Shown piece by piece: positions 1 through 12,469 of a stretch of DNA of 64,000 bases (positions within the stretch are counted from its first letter, which is position 1; every line of letters begins with the position of its first letter). Location of the stretch: positions 159,501 to 223,500 of the forward strand of contig JAXIVH010000109.1 in the NCBI GenBank assembly GCA_036785325.1, given 5' to 3'. Made by a program: the position numbers and the translations under genes. Source of the DNA: Urophycis tenuis (Eukaryota; Chordata; Actinopteri; Gadiformes; Phycidae). The notes beneath the pieces were generated by a model, which ran no database searches, was not told where the DNA came from, and saw nothing but the letters and a program-made list of their open reading frames with translations.

Positions 1-1129
1 TCAGGGGTGTCTACATTGTTCTTTGGGAGAGTGTAGACACAGCTCTGTGGAGCAGATGGAGGCCCAGAACTATCCTGACATTCACCACTGTTTCCATTCA
101 TGTAAATGGCAGCAGGGTCGGATAGTCCTGATCCAGATCTGAAACAGTACACACTGGGTTTCCTTTGGCACTGGTTAGTGTGGTCCATCCTCTGGGAGGT
201 AATAGAGCACTGGAGAGCCACAGGGTCTCCCAGCTGAACTGATGGTGGCTGTTGGACCACAGTCTGGGAGACAAAACTTTGGTCATTGTGATCTGTAGTT
301 AAATACAACAATCATTCAAATAAATCAAATGTATTCCTTTCCTGTTTCAAGAGCAAATATTTTTTTTTTGCTTTGGCTAATGGAAATGAATCAGTTAAAG
401 GGATTTATCCTACGTTTGGCAAACAAAAATGTGCCATTGTTCCAACCGTTCAGGCCTTGTTCATGGAAGTAGTTTGCTTCATCGGCTTTCGTTCCATTTC
501 TGATTGTTAGATTAAAATCGGAAACCCATTCCAATGAGAATCGTAAATGAAAGGGTGGATTATGTGTAATTTTATCATATATTTTAGTCACAACTGTTTG
601 GGGAACACATATACATATACTGCTTATACCAGTAAAACTTAACTTTATCATCTAGTAATGCTGCACAATGTAGAGTAACAGTACCATCAAGTTCTGCTGT
701 TTTCATAGTGATCAAACAAGGAACCTCTCTGATCTCAATCGGCACTAAATATGAAAAAATAAAACAATTAACGATTTTAGCATTGTTGAATAAATATTGT
801 AAATTAAAACATAAATGAACTGACATACTAAACTGTGATTAGATTAGATTAGATTCAACTTTATTGTCAATGTGCAGAGTACAAGTACAGGGACAACAAA
901 ATGCAGTTGGCATTCTAACCAGAAGTGCAAATAAGCAATAAAGGTGCGGGTTGAAATGCAGAATAAGGTGCAGGATGCAGAATAAGGTGCAGCCATAATT
1001 GGCTCATAATATCGCAACACCTCTGCAACATTTCAAATCATTTGCATGAAATGTTTGATTTAATTTTAAAGAGGACATTTACTTACATGCTGCTCGAAGT
1101 ATTATCATAGCAAACCATCTTGCCAACAT
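1..1129 (-). pseudogene. nitr: NITR copy D, 5' half (frameshifted, cut by window edge)
   Basis: Three exons read right to left. The signal exon is 1087-1129 (MLARWFAMIILRAA, donor GTAAGT). The V exon is 414-744 (acceptor TTTAG). The I exon starts at 292 and runs off the window at 1. The V exon has YWYKQ-type core residues (FYWYKQ) but carries one extra base just after them, so the frame changes before the VPQTV motif. The expected second cysteine of the V fold reads YFH instead of YFC. The I exon stays open but its core Trp is Cys (VYCF instead of VYWF). Signal peptide, V and I phases (all phase 1) match intact copy A. The downstream transmembrane and tail exons would lie outside the window. 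The call as an NITR relic is firm. Exon skipping could still give a product, but the lost core residues argue against a working receptor. Confidence 0.82.
836..1010 (-). repeat. Retroelement 3' tail in intron 1 of copy D
   Basis: The stretch begins with GATTAGATTAGATTAGATTC and then shows the reverse complement of the sequence at about 48260-48510 on the plus strand (TTTGCACTCTGCACC, CTGCATTTCGTTGTCCC, GACAATAA). The short repeated tail at one end is typical of LINE or SINE 3' ends. It lies between the V and signal exons, so it is an intronic insertion. Confidence 0.6.
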
Positions 1130-1317
1130 TGTGATGTTTTGGTAGATGATTTCCGCTGTACTCCCTCAAATGAAAGATTTTGACTCTGAAGACCAACATT
1201 GACATATCATAGTTGAAATGTGATTGGCTAGAACTTAGAGACACTGATGAAGCGATCCGACTCAGTTATCTGTGAGGTTTAGTAGATTTCAATCTAAATA
1301 AACACTGTTTAATAATA

Positions 1318-2205
1318 ATAATAATGCATTTTATTTCTTAAGCGCCTTTCGTGACCTCAAGGTCGCTTTACATAGCATATTTACAAATATATACATATAT
1401 AAAAACAACAACAACAATAATAACAAACATGTTGTTATGTCAAGAGATGGGGGTAGGCCAGGGTTAAGAGGTGAGTTTTTATGGCAGTTTTGAATTGGGT
1501 GGCGGTGGGGATGTTCCTGATGTGGGGGGGGGGGGGAGGGAGTTCCAGAGGCGAGGGGCTGAACAGCTGAAGGAGCGATGACCGAATGATGTGAGGTGGG
1601 CAGCAGGAACGGATAGTGAAAGTGATGAGGAGGAGCGGAAGGAGCGGGGAGGGACATGGATGTGGAGGAGATCGGAGATGTAGGGGGGGACAAGGTGGTG
1701 CAGGGGTTTGAAGGTGAGCAGAAGTATTTTGAAGGTGATGCGGTGACGGATGGGGAGCCAGTGGAGTCGGTGGAGGACAGAAGTGATGTGGCAGGAGGTG
1801 GGGGTTTTGGAGATGATCCGGGCTGCAGCATTCTGGACAAGTTGCAGTTTACGGAGGGTTTTGACTGGGGGACCGGAGAAGAGAGAGTTGCAGTAGTCCA
1901 GTCGGGATGTCACCAGGGAGTGAATGAGGATGGCTGCTGAACTGGGAGTGAGGGAGGGGCGTAGGCGGTTGATATTGCGGAGGTGGAAGTAGGCGGATCT
2001 GGTGATGTAGTTGATGTGGGCCTGGAGGGAGAGGGTGGAGTCTAGGATGACACCTAGACTCTTGACCTGTGCTGAAGGGGAGATTGAGGTATTGTTGATG
2101 GAGAGGGTGAGGTTATGGGAGGTGGACAGGGTGTGTTTGGTTCCGACCAGGAGGGTTTCTGTTTTGCTGCTGTTGAGTTGGAGGAGATTAGATGTGTTTA
2201 GATAA
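1318..2205 (-). mobile_element. L2/CR1-like LINE, 3' part (reverse transcriptase C-terminus)
   Basis: A minus-strand frame at about 1479-1913 reads SRLDYCNSLFSG, then LVQNAAARIISKT, LHRLHWLPI and RITFKILLLTFK. These are hallmarks of the C-terminal end of L2-type LINE reverse transcriptase ORFs. The frame shifts after APRLWNSLP, through a run of G. The element ends at the left in an (ATT)n-type tail (1315-1325), as expected for a 3' end. It is 5'-truncated near 2205. An opposing ORF of Pro/Ser-rich sequence is only a shadow of this. Confidence 0.75.
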
Positions 2206-5090
2206 GATTAGACTGAAAATGGAACCGAAACATTGTCTTTGTTCTCTTACTTGACAATCTTGTTGAATAGATAGAACAGTGGATTTTTCTTCAAATATTT
2301 GCTAAAAAAGTAGGACTGAAAGTAACACTAACATTACATTTTGGCTAAAACTCTTTCCCCTTAGTCGTCAGTGGGATTTGAAGTTCATACGTTAGGATGC
2401 TTTTTCTAGTTTAATATGTTTTATTTCAGCGGAATCCTCCGCCCAGAGACAAGAAAAAGACTGAAGTAGTTGCAAAAGCAGTGTCATCTAACATAGGCAT
2501 TCATCTTATATTTTGCTAGGACATAACATTCAACAGTAACTTACTTTGACTTTGTATCATGTATTTTTGTCACCTGATTCTCAATCTACTGTAATGCAAT
2601 GGCAGCCAAAAAGCGACACGAGTGAAGATAAACCGATATAACCACTATTTTAGAACACTTATCAAGGTTCCTGATGCAAGGTCCCGATGCCAGATGCAAT
2701 TCTTTGCTCAAATAACAAGCTCACCCCCTTGCTTCACCATTTTAAAGGTCAGCGTGTTCATGAGTGTGTTCCTTGATGTGGATTGAAGTGGTGGCGGTAG
2801 GGCGACCACATGCCCTGACTGTGCAGCATTTTTATTCCTTGTCACGCATATTGAAACGATGTCGCCATTTTCACAGGCTTCAGTTTTCAGAAGTCAAACC
2901 ACTGCAGCGCGGATGTTTTTCTGAACGCTTTTACCCAATGGCTGTCAGCCGCCACAGGGCTTGATGTGCAACACGCGTGATTCGAGAGCAGGTTAACCCG
3001 TCACCGACCCTGCTGCCTCCTACGCTGCAGCCAATGGGGAACATTGAGAGTCACCACAGTCACAGGTTCTGCAAACGTAGGCAAATATGTTAAAAACTAC
3101 CACAAAGAAAAGAAAATGCTGCAGAAAATAATCTGAAACGACTGAGAACTGAGTGAAGCCTGTGCATGGCTATTCTCACAGGTTGTTGTTTTTTTCAATG
3201 TCACACAGGGGGAATATGACATGTGGCGACATGCGATAATGTACGTTGTGTAATGTATCCCACATTAGCATACTCTTGGTTCCAAATTTGGTTTGTTGGG
3301 ATCTGGCCCAGCTAAGTGACCCAGGCAGTGCAGACCCAGGCAGGAGACTGAGAGAGAGAACATGAATTTACTACTTTCTCCTTTTCAAGCGTAGTCTCAT
3401 CCTCCACTGGGGTGGAGTGCCTGGTGGCACCTATATTTAGGGGTGATTTATGGTACACCATACTTGAGATGATACAACATACAGTAGAACATATACAAAT
3501 TGTGCTCTAAACCCTTGTCTTGTGTAGTTTCCAATTGTTATTGTTATTGTGTCTATTCTAACGATACATTTAGAATATGATACGTTTTTACTCGAGCCTC
3601 GAACAATATACATGAGCTAGGATACCTTCTACAATAATCCTTAAGTAGCTTATACTATAATGTTTGTAATGTTTGTGTTTGTACAGTAATGGGATGTCAT
3701 ACTGTAATATAAACTGAATTTAATGGTTAAAGGCCAGCTCTATTTTAAATTGTAAAAATTATTTATTACATTCAAACTCAAACCTTTACCCCTGCTTTTA
3801 AGTATAACTGGGTGTCCACTACAATAGTGATATCATCTAGAGTATGCATATTTCAAATGTGTTATCTAAGTAGAACACAACATGGTTTTGCTTGTGTGTG
3901 TGTACAAAACAAACAAAAATAAGTATTGTTGTGTTCTGAGACATGAAAAGGGTGGGTGCAGCCTATCTAGTGTCCATCACATGATCTTATATGACCTTTA
4001 TGTATGTGAATTTCACTGTTTAGTGCAACTGATCTCGTCATGGGTGCTCATCTATGTCAGCACTGTGGTTTACAAAGCAGATGGCACTGCTACGAACTGA
4101 ACCAGAGGTGCTATATATCTCTCACTCTCCTTCCTGTAAGGGGAGCAATTTTTAGAAGATGAGTGGGAGGAATCACACCTCACACCTAGACCGGGGCAAA
4201 CATAGCCTGTGTTAACACTGAAACCAGAGGCCATCCTGCCTTTAAACTCACAGCAACTTGCAAACATGAACTGCAATTGCTGCACAACAGCAAGAAAATA
4301 TGCCACACTGCACATCACTGCACAACAGGAACCGCCCATGTCACTCTGCCTCGGGCAGGTCCACCTGATATCAACTGTGGGACGATGTTGTAATGTGAGT
4401 TCTTTGATGGTAAGGGAGTGGGCAGGGGCCTACATAACGCAGTAAAGTTTATATGAATTAGACTGATGGTTTTGAGCCAAAATAATATGATACTGGTACT
4501 GGTATTGCGGAAGTAAATTATCCCGATAGTTATGTTACCTGATTTTTCCCCCATCACTAGGGTTTAGCCTGGCCCCCTCCCACCCCCAAATATGTATCTT
4601 GTGTAAACAGGACCTTTCTGTTATTCATGGTTAATACACTGCACATCAAGCAGATACACAAATGACAAAGCAATTCACATGTTTTACTTTCCAACTATAT
4701 TAAACATCACAAAAAATGTATAACTACATGTAGTCATGATAATAAACTGGTCCTTAATACCATCAACATATGTAAAGGCCAGAAATGTGTTTCTGCCAAA
4801 AACCTCACTGGACCAATTCATTTTCTCAGGTAGTACAAAGATTGTTAGATGTTATAAGACAAATACTGTAGCTAATATAACAATCGCAACATGATATTCC
4901 TAATTAAAGTTATTTAATGATGTTGTTGTGTGACATAGCCAAGTTAGGTGTATACTTAATAGTCTCAAGAATGGAGGAGAGATGCATAGTTCAACTGGTA
5001 CAAAATATAATTTATTTATGTTCTTCAATATAGAATACACAGAATATAGCAACTCATGGATCCACAAGTGCACAAGGTGACTACCTAATA
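2206..5090. other. No recognisable gene
   Basis: A mixed AT-rich stretch. All open frames are short (under 95 codons), without domain signatures, and not continued by splice-compatible neighbours. No tandem repeat or clear transposon end was recognised by eye. Confidence 0.4.
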
Positions 5091-5098
5091 GGGATGCA

Positions 5099-6234
5099 CC
5101 CGAATACGAATACGTTATTCGGAAAGCACAGATAATGCGATGTAAACATATCTGTATTCTACCCGAATATTCGCGTTATTATTCGGGAAAAAAAATCTTA
5201 AAATCCGTTCATATCATTGTGGATGGCAGGTTGGCAACAAGATAAAAATGTCTATTCTGTTTGCAGCATTGGACTTTGATTTCACTAAATAGTCGTTTCA
5301 TTTATTACAAATGACTGAAAAGAGATCACTTCGTCCCACTGAGTCAGCGCACAACAGCGAGCTGAGCTGAGCTGACCGCGGTGGACATGAAACTTAGAGC
5401 TTGAAATTAGACATTCGCCTGACATTCACCACATAGCTGATCTCTCTATCTCATTAAAAGTCAAATAAACTACTTACACAGTATGTTTTCATGTTTTGTA
5501 TTCCGTTGTGAAAATATAAATAGTGTGCGATGACAGTCGAACGTTTTACCGTGTATTTCAGTCAATATTAATTCCTTTAAGTGACATATGCTGCATGTAT
5601 CAGTCAGGTTTAATGGAATTTTGACCAAGTATTTCATGGTTATTTAAACAAACAGCAACACATTCAAGTTTAGATTTATCATTCAGTATCCGCTGTGTGA
5701 GAGCGGGCACGAGCGCAGCCCTTTGCATTACATACGTTAGGCAGCAGGTGGCTTGTGCGTGTCCTAGTGGTGTGGACTGGCATACAATTCGGTAAGACAA
5801 ATCATGATCATTATGGCATTATCTATAAGACAGTGTCCCCCAACTAGCTTAGGGGTGGTGGTGGGGTTCAGATGGTTTGCAGTCTATCTAAACTTCGTTC
5901 AATAGGGTGGGGTGGATAAAATAAAACAGGCAAAAAAGTTCATGTATTAGGTCTACTGTTGTGTATGTATTACTATGTAATTATTGTCGTAAAGTATATT
6001 TCATAATTAATTATATAACAATATTAAATCAATGTGATGCTTGGAAGGGACTACTATTGTATTGCAAATGAATATTAGGTTAGAAAATACAAATTCGGCA
6101 CAATAAAGAAGACTTCCGGTATAAACCACGCCCACTTCCGGTTTTATATCCGAATACAGATACAGATACAGATATTTTTTTTGTTGAACAGATACAGAAA
6201 CAGATACAGATAGTGAGGTTGCTGTGCACCTCTA
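5099..6234. mobile_element. Non-autonomous hAT-type transposon
   Basis: It is bounded by the 8-bp direct repeat CTACCTAA (5091-5098 and 6235-6242). It has short inverted ends: TAGGGATGCAC at the left, and TAGAGGTGCAC as the reverse complement of the right end. An 8-bp TSD with TAGRGRTGCAC-type ends fits the hAT superfamily. The interior (1.14 kb) has repeated CCGAATA and GATACAGATA motifs near the ends and no transposase frame. Confidence 0.75.
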
Positions 6235-7635
6235 CTACCTAATCAGGCTACCTTGCTTACCGCGATGAATGCCCCACCTCCTGGGTGATAAATCCCTGTC
6301 AGATAACAAAACAGGCTTTTCACTGCAAATTAAAACAAACTGGTTGCACGGAAATCAACAAAAGTAAACATAAACAAACTAAAGAAAGGAACACTGCACA
6401 CATGCAAAAAAGGAAAATTACACCACTAGAGGGGGATCCATTCAGCCACCAGCAGGGGAGGAAGCCAGCAAGCGACAGAGCCACCAACGCTTATTTTAGC
6501 ATATAAAACATAACAAAACATACAAAATGACAAAACAACGAGCGGCGCACCAGCACCTACATACACATACAGTACACACATTCACATGCACACGCAGTCA
6601 CCCCGAGCCAAAGCCCCAAGCAAAGTAGCAGTCCAACTAGCGGCGACTAGTAGCCACTTTACAGCTGGCAGAGATTGGACGAGCAGGCCGGGGAGAGGGA
6701 GAGACAAGCTCACAACAGCTGGGAGATTGGACGGCACAGGTGAATGGGAACAGAACAGCAACCACACAAACGCCACAGACCTGTATAACTGATAGAGAGA
6801 GAAATAGAGAGCCGGAACCCAGACAGAAGACCACCACGTCTGAATACTATAGGCGTCAACAGCCTACCTGAGTGCGAGGTCAACAAGCACACGCTCACAA
6901 CGTTGATGGGCCCAAAAGTATACGGCAGTGTACAATCCTGGAAGAGCAGCACGCCACCGTGGCTGTAACGTTCTGCAAGACGGTGCAGGAGGGACAAGAG
7001 AAATCCTGATGAGTGGTCCCAGCAAGAAAGAGGGAATGCCTCCCATGACACCTGCACCCTATTTATTCAGCACCGCTGCCGATTTCCCACTTACAGACTA
7101 GGCGGGCGGGGAGGAGCCATTCAACCCAGTTCAGATGAACGCTCTTCCTGTTACCTTTGCATTAGGATATGTATTTGTATTAATATTGACCAGATATGCA
7201 CAATGAGACATGAGAACCATGACAAGCAGTGTAGGAATCTGATAGTAGTATTTTAGTAAATCTCCAAGACACTAAATACTGCAGTTCTGCTAGATGTAGA
7301 TGCGGAATAATGGATACACGCTTTATAACACTGTGTGACACAATCAAAATCCTAAATATACAAACAATGCAATATTTTCAAGCTGATTTCAACTTGTTGT
7401 GTTATCACCATGTCATGTGCAACAAGGCAGGAGGAGTTTCTGAGAAAAAGAACAAAATATTTAAGATTCTTTATTGATCCTTGGGGTAAATTCAAGGATT
7501 TCAAGAATGTTTACTATTCCCACGTGCAAGTACTTTATGAGTGATGCAGAATGTGCATTTACATTTAGCGCTTTATTTGTCCAATGGAACTTACAATAAG
7601 TCGATATGCATTTACTACCAATCCTTCTCATTTAA
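6235..7635. other. Intergenic, old repeat fragments only
   Basis: Short overlapping ORFs at 6580-7060 lack domain signatures. At about 7455-7540 the motif TTCTTTATTGATCCTTGGGG recurs near 55340 and looks like a minus-oriented LINE tail. At about 7555-7600 there is a degenerate SINE-like fragment. No gene is supported. Confidence 0.4.
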
Positions 7636-7948
7636 AGATCCCATGCCACACCTATTTCATTAATTTTTTTATAATCCTTGATGTCCTTTGATCGAGTTTG
7701 TAACATTATTTGTGTTGGAAATGTCTTGGATAGCTTATTTCAAGCTTTTCTAGCATCACTGAAAAGCCTGGTAGAAAAGACGACTGGTTTTCTCATGAAT
7801 ATTCATATGTTAATGAGTGTTGCTCTGATTGGATCACTGTTCTCATGAATATTCAATATTTAAATTTAGCTTTGCTCTGATTGGATCAGCCTCTGGATGA
7901 TCAAACAGCTGTCAACGTGCTTACCGAGGCAGAGCAAACCTAAAAACA

Positions 7949-9159
7949 ATGGCAGGGATTTTGCCTTACGTGTTTGATCCAGAGTCGGAAGATGAGCCTG
8001 AAGGAGAAGACAAACAACAACCACAAACACGTACGATGATGGACATTTCAGAATGGTAATTTGTGCTAACTTAACCTATCAGACAAGTTTGATAAAATAC
8101 TGGCACAGGGCTTAGTGGTGGCTATACGCCAATAAACGGAGCGTAGGCCTATTCCCACCTCTTTTATTTCCCGAAATAGATTATGCACTTCCAAATCGTT
8201 TATGAACCCTATGCATTTTGTAATATTACAAAATAACACGGTATTATCCACATTTAGGCTACGTATAGTATAGTACAGGCCCTCAACTTTCCCGGAGGCT
8301 ACCTGTCCAAACACTTTTAGTATGTCTTTTGTAATCATCACGTCGTGCTCCACCTTGCTATGATAACCACATTTCTGCTTTTTATTAGACCACTACACAC
8401 CTGCATATAGCCCTTTCCATCAAATAGCTTGTTAGTAATTGCTTTATTGATAGACATTCTAACAGAACAGGTTATTCAAATAGGCCTAGGCTAAGGATAG
8501 TCATAAGTCTTTTTTCATTTTCATATAACCAGACTGATTTTTTTTTATATATATTAGAGAGGCCTATAGCCTGATTTGTGTTTCATTATCGATGGCTGCC
8601 AAACACATTGCCTACCTTTTGCTTCAGGTGTACCTGTGGGAATTGCTCTACAATGCAGACAGAGGTGGAGAATGTATGCTGCAGGGAGACACCAACGGTA
8701 AGACAGTGTCACCATGGGTGATATGGATTACATGTTGGTTATACACTGTCAGTAAAATCAGATTTTATTAATCAAACATATCTGATTGCACAGGTTGCTC
8801 ATACACTATTTTGTATAGTGAAAGTCAAAGTGATGGAGCTGTACCTACCAATAATACCAATACAAATAAGGAACATTTTGAACAAACTTTATTCTATTTA
8901 CACATGACTAAACATGTCATATATAACTCACACACTATATACAGTTCAGCCTTGGCCATATATTCATCAACAACAATGTCCTCTGCTTTTTGACAGCCGT
9001 TGCTGGTACTTGGCCTACAGGTCATTTGTCAGCTGGTGCTGGGGATATCTTGGCAGGAAGGTACATGCTGTCATCCCCTCTTTTGTGTTTCAACGCATAC
9101 AAAGGGAGTTCCCTGATGCTGAAGGCCAATATGTTGGCTTTAAACCTCCTCCACTCTAA
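7949..9159 (+). pseudogene. Transposon-borne P2X7 ballast-domain-like gene (copy K3, one exon missing)
   Basis: Exon 1 is 7949-8055 (MAGILPYVFDPESEDEPEGE, acidic, ending SEW). Exon 2 is 8638-8697 and holds the Cys cluster CTCGNC and VCC. The last exon is 8997-9159, reading CWYLAYRSFVSWCWGYLGRK, then a Pro-Ser step, IQREFPDAEGQYVGFKPP and stop. The order CxCGxC, CC, AYR..W, then FP..GQY.GFK is the signature of the cytoplasmic C-terminal domain of vertebrate P2X7 receptors, which binds zinc through cysteines. No P2X channel segment is present. The exon with the HPGLEPVCLN motif seen in K2 is absent between 8698 and 8996, so this copy is probably non-functional. The stop lies inside the opposing transposase gene's last codons. 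The biochemical role of such transposon-encoded proteins is unknown to me. Confidence 0.72.
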
Positions 9160-10420
9160 AGCGTGAAACATAGGCCGCAACAGCGTCTTCTAAGGGTGGA
9201 TGTTCGTATTGGGACGATAGGTCACTGGGCACAGGAATCTTCTGACATTCCTCCAAGTAGGGCAGGGGGTTAGGCACTACCTTTTCAAAGAGGAGATGCA
9301 TCAGGCTGAAGATATAGCCTAAAAGAAATACAATGTAGGTAAACTCCTCATGTAACAATGTACAAAGTGTTTTATACATCAATAAATATTTTCTTACAAC
9401 TTACTGCTTTCACTGTGGACTCCTCCCCTTCATCTTCCTCCTCTACAGCTACCCGAGGTCTTTTAGCTGGCGTTGGCTTGATTGGCAGAGGTCGAGGGTC
9501 CCCAAGGTGCATCATCGGTAGTTTTACTCACAATTACAGAGCAGGCAGTAGTTTGTGTGCCTAAGGAATATTACGGCATATTACTGTTTTGTTACACCAT
9601 TTATGTGAAAATAACAACAGAGGCCATCCAGTAATCTATAGATTACTTCAGGTGTGTAGAGTTAAAAAATGAGTAGAGTAATTAAGTGTATATACTATGG
9701 CTGGCAAGTTGTGCTGAAAACAATAGTACACAGACTGTAGCAAACATTTGAAGTTTATAGTTCATAAAATCTACTAGAAGGTGCATGAACTATTTAGATT
9801 TTTGCAAACCCTATTTTATAAATATGACATATTGATGAACTGAGTTTACTTGGTTTAGCCACCATTATCAACACTGCATGATCAGAACAAAAGTTACTTG
9901 GCACAGGAGCATTTGAAAAATGAATGAAATCACAAACCTCTGCTTCTCACATGAGTACGTAAAGTACCAACAGAAAGCTGTGTACCACTGGATGACAGAC
10001 TAGGTGGATCTGTTTGGCAAGATGCATGGTTGTTGGTTGTTCTTGATAGTCCTGATGTGCTCTAAATAACATAATACACACAAGAGACAGTTAGACACCA
10101 AGTAAAACATAAAGCTAAATCATAGCCTGAAGCCAAATGAATAAAGTCCTGGAAAATTTGACATAGATGTTAACTTACACTGTAATAAAAGAGCAAACTT
10201 ATCTGAGTAGAAGAGTAGCCTACAAGTTATCCTCATCTACAGGCAAATTATCCTGATAGCTCCCAGATTAGTTTGGTAAACATAACTACTAGACGGTTGT
10301 GATGCTGACATGAAGAAAACTATGCAGAAATTGTACACATATATACAAATGTAGATACCGTGTATGGGCAGAAAATCCCTGGCACATCCAACTCTGAACA
10401 GGTGCAGGGTAAAGAGTGCG
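9140..10420 (-). pseudogene. Kolobok THAP transposase remnant (copy K3)
   Basis: Minus-strand pieces align with copies K1 and K2. The C-terminal exon is about 9140-9320 (GYIFSLMHLLFEKVVPNPLP, later YVSRFRVEEV, stop). A linker exon at about 9400-9555 has KRPRVAVEEEDEGEE. A linker exon at about 9940-10070 reads SCQTDPP and GTQLSVGTLRTHVRS. A weak THAP 3' end at about 10345-10420 (RVGCARDFLPIHG) parallels KTGFAKSLRIKNG of K1. The catalytic core exons and the THAP Cys/His residues are not recognisable. It is inferred to be a dead internal-deletion copy. Confidence 0.6.
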
Positions 10421-10424
10421 TCAG

Positions 10425-10521
10425 ATAATAAGAAAAAGTATACCCGCACACTGTCGCTGCTGCTCCCAGTTATTGTATTAGATGAGCAGCGACAGTGTGC
10501 GGGTATACTTTTTCTTATTAT
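10425..10521. repeat. Perfect 38-bp-arm hairpin
   Basis: The left arm starts at 10425 (ATAATAAGAAAAAGTATACC) and the right arm ends at 10521 with its exact complement. The arms run about 38 bp with a loop of about 21 bp. An extra GCT triplet sits at the loop edge of the left side. The arms show no divergence, so the structure is recent or is maintained. Confidence 0.85.
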
Positions 10522-12438
10522 GCAACTCACTGATAATCATAACTTGCAACAGTAGGCTGGCTACCTTATCAAACCTCTTGATGATTAGCCTACACAACCA
10601 GGTCATGTCAGCACTGTGTTAGTAGCTACAAGCAAAAATGTTGACCATTGCCCTGGTCACCTCAATTAAATCAAAAGTATAATGAGGTGGCAGGAATATG
10701 TTTTGCGCTGTGTTGTTCTTTTCCTTTACCTTCACTGCAACCATATTAGTATATCTAGGCGGCTACCATGGATTTAACCCTGTAAGACCCAGTGTTGCAG
10801 AATTACAACAATTTTGGTTATCCCAAAAAAACCTTTTTTTTTTTTTTTTTTTTTTGTTAAAATGACATTGACATGACATTTGGTCCTATTGTTTGTTCTC
10901 ACAATGCAATTGGATCCAACATTTGTATATAATGCCCGCTGTTGGGTCAAGAAGTCACACAACTTCCAATTTTTTGATCGAGCAACATCCCTTCGATTTA
11001 GTGGACTGGATTCATCTGATTCAAGTAAGTAAAATGCTTTGAATATTTTTTTTTGTGTTTATTACAGTGTCTAGAACATAAACATAGGTAGTGTTTGTGG
11101 AAAATATGCCCTACATTTTATTTAGAGCTTGTTTTATAAGTGTTGCAATATTACAACGTTGGGTCAGAGTGGTAGTCAAAACAGCCTGTTTCTGAGAGGA
11201 ATGTCTTGAGAGGAACTTCAATTAAAATTTGTACAATATAACTTTAAACAACACATGATTTACACAATCTAGCCTTAGCCATATATTGGATTACATATTT
11301 TATTGTATAAGAAACTAAAGTGCAAATATATATTGCTTTATCTAAACATTTTCATTTACTTTTAATGATTTTTAACCACATCTTACACTCTCAATATTTT
11401 CTCCTTATCACAGAATGCAGGACTTTTTACCAAATAAATTCTGTTTGTGCATGTGTGCCCTTTGTTTTGCCTTTGTTAGTCTCTATTGATATGAAAATGT
11501 TCCTATCAATTCATAGTCAAAGCAGTTGTGGGGGATGCTCCTGGTGCACTTGTGGTATTGTTCTGGAACAGGTGCTAATGTTCAGGAATGTAAGGTGTGG
11601 TTGTAAGATGGGGGCTACATGCATTCCTATTAGGATGACAGGATAGCAGGAGTTTTCGTCATGAGTCATTTTGTACCCACCACTTTTGATGAAAGAATCC
11701 CCCGTGTGGGACTCGCACCGGTGTCTTTCACCACTACGTCAGTAAATGCAGTCTGAGTTACGTCAAGCTCGACGAAGAGAGAATAACTCTACTCTTACAA
11801 GTCGCTTTAGTATGACAGGGTCACAAGCGGACTTTTCACGTGGTCAGGAGCGGAGTGGTAGTGGCATGGCAAGATGCCATAGTGCGTTGAGTAATGGTGC
11901 TCCCTGACTCATCCCAAAAACTACAGTCAACAAAGTGAACGTAATGAAACAGTGAAATGCAACCCAACATGTCCTGAACATTCGCCTCCAAACCCTATCT
12001 AATAGCAATAACATGTAATGACACAGAATGCCAGAATGTCGCAATGCATTCTGGGAAACACTCCCCCAACACGTTACAATATCCACGATTTCCTCAGGCA
12101 AGTACAACAAGTTGAACTGATAATACAAGAAAACACAAAAGCATTAACCTAATTTACACAAAATAGAAACAACATTTAATTTGATTTGTGCCCGATGACG
12201 AGAGAGAGACGGAGAGAGAGCTAGCACTTTGGTAGAGAGACATAGAGTAACAATAACAGAGAGCGAGCGCCGGTCTCGATAAAGCCGTTAATCAGAGAAA
12301 TGAAACGTTATTTCCCGATTGTTTCACAGTGGTTACATTCAGCAGGTAGACACGGCCATGAACTGCACCTATCTGAATCACATTATCCAATGAAAAGTAT
12401 TAGAGCTCTGTGCGTGAGCATAGTCAAGACATTGCGTC

Positions 12439-12469
<31 letters not shown>

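Larger units (their letters stand above)
7636..10424. mobile_element. Kolobok-type transposon copy K3 (5' end intact, 3' end not found)
   Basis: It starts after TTAA (7632-7635) with AGATCCCATGCCACACC, the same terminus found after TTAA at 63832. TTAA targets, an AGG/AGA-type end and a THAP transposase fit Kolobok. It carries a P2X7-ballast-like gene on the plus strand and transposase exons on the minus strand, converging at 9140-9159. The matching right terminus was not seen. The right edge is set at the perfect hairpin at 10425, where similarity to the THAP exon fades. Confidence 0.7.

Noticed and set aside
1331..1840. Long Pro/Ser-rich minus-strand frame
   Set aside because: It overlaps the LINE reverse-transcriptase frame and has low complexity.
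10770..11220. Complete piggyBac element
   Set aside because: Only one TTAACCCT-like end and internal motif repeats are seen. No inverted partner or transposase was found.
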